Source: an uncultured beta proteobacterium
GTDB lineage: Bacteria > Pseudomonadota > Gammaproteobacteria > Burkholderiales > Burkholderiaceae_C
Reading direction: 5' to 3'
DNA length: 6,470 bases
Assembly (NCBI GenBank): GCA_903927495.1
Contig: CAIYNH010000133.1
Span: 1 to 6,470, forward strand
Shown here: piece by piece, positions 5,482-6,470 of the stretch
Layout: each line of letters opens with the position of its first letter
How positions within the stretch are numbered: position 1 is the stretch's first letter
Made by a program: the position numbers and the translations under genes
The notes under the pieces: generated by a model
Seen by the model: the letters and a program-made list of their open reading frames with translations, nothing else
Database searches by the model: none
What the model was told of the DNA's origin: nothing

Positions 5482-6470
5482 AGATCCTGCCCTGAATAGC
5501 TGAGGTTGAACGACTTGTTGATGAGCGGAAAGTCCGGCACGATATTGCCCATGATGGCGTGCTCCAGCACTGGCCAGTTTTGCCACGACGGGTCATGCAA
5601 GTGGCAGCGCAAAATGCGGTGGTCCTGGTCGGCACCCGCCAACTCGAGGGCCACAAACAGTTCACCGCGCCAGCCTTCAACCCAGCCAGCACCCCGTGAC
5701 GGCCGCTGCGCCAGAGTCAAAGCACACACAACGTCACCGCCAGGCAACTCTGCCAACATGCGCCGGAGCAGCCGCATGGACTCGAACACTTCTTCAAACC
5801 GCACGGCCACCCGGGCCGCAACGTCGCCGTTATTGTGGGCCGACACCTTGACTTCAAGACTGTCATACGGCACACAAGGATGGTCACAGCGCACGTCCCA
5901 TACTTGGGCGCTGGCACGCCCAGCCATGCCGGTGAGCCCCAATCGAGCAGCCAGCGCGGGTGTGATCCGACCTGTGGTCATGAATCGGTCTTGCAAACCG
6001 GCGTGCGCTTCAAAGATGCCATACAAACTGCGCACCTCACTCTCAACTGCATCGCACAACTGCACCAACTGGTCTTTTTGATCCGCATCAATATCGCATG
6101 CAACACCCCCTGGCTGCACACAGTCCATCATCAGGCGATGTCCAAAAACCTGTTGGGAACCACGCAGCCAGTCTTCACGCAACCGTGAAAACTGCGCCAA
6201 CGCAAAGGCAAATGCGGCATCGTTGCCAAGCGCCCCCAAGTCTCCCAAGTGGTTGGCCACACGCTCGCGCTCAAGCATCACCGCGCGCAGCCAGGCTGCG
6301 CGTGGAGGCACGGTCGTTTGGGCTGCCGACTCGAGGGCCATGCAATACGCCCAGGCATAGGCCACGGTTGAGTCGCCCGAGACTCGCGCCGCCAACCGAA
6401 CCGCTTGCAACGCCGGCAACTGGGTCATGCGCTGCTCAATACCCTTATGGGTGTAGCCCAGACGCTGCTC
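5478..6470 (-). CDS. HyfG/HycE/NuoD-like large subunit lacking Ni ligands (Ehr-type; 5' end outside window)
   Basis: The minus-strand frame is open from the window edge to TGA at 5480-5478, giving 330 C-terminal residues of a protein likely around 500 aa. The first methionine in view (6428) is internal, because the family motif RLGYTHKGIE precedes it. The fold is that of the group 4 [NiFe]-hydrogenase large subunit / complex I 49-kDa subunit, which docks on the small subunit in the peripheral arm. C-terminal family blocks include HDPSWQNWP, GNIVPDFPLINKSFNLSYSG and the ending QDL. The N-proximal Ni-binding CxxC is replaced by SGDS (visible residues 31-34, at 6380-6369) and the C-terminal CxxC by SYSG (324-327, at 5504-5490 region). 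The chain stops three residues later, so there is no cleavable hydrogenase C-terminal tail. This fits the Ehr complexes described as intermediates between complex I and membrane-bound hydrogenases. Membrane subunits (HyfB/C/E/F-like) are expected upstream, outside the window. Confidence 0.88.
   Translation of the reverse strand, partial: EQRLGYTHKGIEQRMTQLPALQAVRLAARVSGDSTVAYAWAYCMALESAAQTTVPPRAAWLRAVMLERERVANHLGDLGALGNDAAFAFALAQFSRLREDWLRGSQQVFGHRLMMDCVQPGGVACDIDADQKDQLVQLCDAVESEVRSLYGIFEAHAGLQDRFMTTGRITPALAARLGLTGMAGRASAQVWDVRCDHPCVPYDSLEVKVSAHNNGDVAARVAVRFEEVFESMRLLRRMLAELPGGDVVCALTLAQRPSRGAGWVEGWRGELFVALELAGADQDHRILRCHLHDPSWQNWPVLEHAIMGNIVPDFPLINKSFNLSYSGQDL

Noticed and set aside
5506..6081. 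191-codon plus-strand open frame
   Set aside because: It is antisense to the large-subunit gene with low-complexity Ser/Arg-rich translation typical of a shadow frame.
5478..6428. Large-subunit start at the ATG at 6428
   Set aside because: The frame continues upstream to the window edge and encodes the conserved RLGYTHKGIE block, so this methionine is internal.

Overview
The window reads as chromosomal DNA of a Burkholderiales betaproteobacterium, most likely a Comamonadaceae member of the Rhodoferax/Polaromonas type. This rests on the protein style, the moderate-to-high GC content and the mrp-metG neighbourhood. It is an inference, since no rRNA or other taxonomic marker is present.

Left part (1-2525): the apbC/mrp gene for a P-loop iron-sulfur carrier lies on the minus strand and runs out of the window 3'. 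A 109-bp divergent intergenic region with a small perfect dyad separates it from a plus-strand gene for a patatin-like phospholipase. Middle (2526-4674): a 61-bp gap with a promoter-like hexamer and a hairpin leads into metG, a complete 695-aa class I methionyl-tRNA synthetase with a C-terminal tRNA-binding domain. metG converges on the next operon, with a weak hairpin between the two.

Right part (4715-6470): two minus-strand genes encode the core subunits of a membrane energy-converting complex of the complex I / group 4 [NiFe]-hydrogenase superfamily. They are a HyfG/HycE/NuoD-like large subunit (N-terminus outside the window) followed by a HyfI/HycG/NuoB-like small subunit. The small subunit keeps its Fe-S ligands. 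In the large subunit both Ni-binding CxxC pairs are replaced (SGDS near the visible N-terminus, SYSG at the C-terminus), and the protein ends without the cleavable tail of a hydrogenase. This matches the 'Ehr' (energy-converting hydrogenase-related) complexes, which should not make or consume H2 at a Ni-Fe centre and whose physiological substrate is poorly defined.

The most interesting structure lies between these two subunit genes. A 234-bp element (5243-5476) has 18-bp terminal inverted repeats starting CCTAGATTC and is bounded by a 5-bp direct repeat, ATCAT. It looks like a non-autonomous insertion (MITE) mobilised by an IS1380-family (ISEcp1-type) transposase. Removing the element and one ATCAT copy rebuilds an ATGA stop/start overlap between the two genes. 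The insertion therefore hit the exact translational-coupling point, and the target duplication gave each gene back its own stop or start codon. The terminal repeat next to the small-subunit gene supplies a Shine-Dalgarno sequence. A 112-bp nested palindrome (5264-5375) forms the core of the element.
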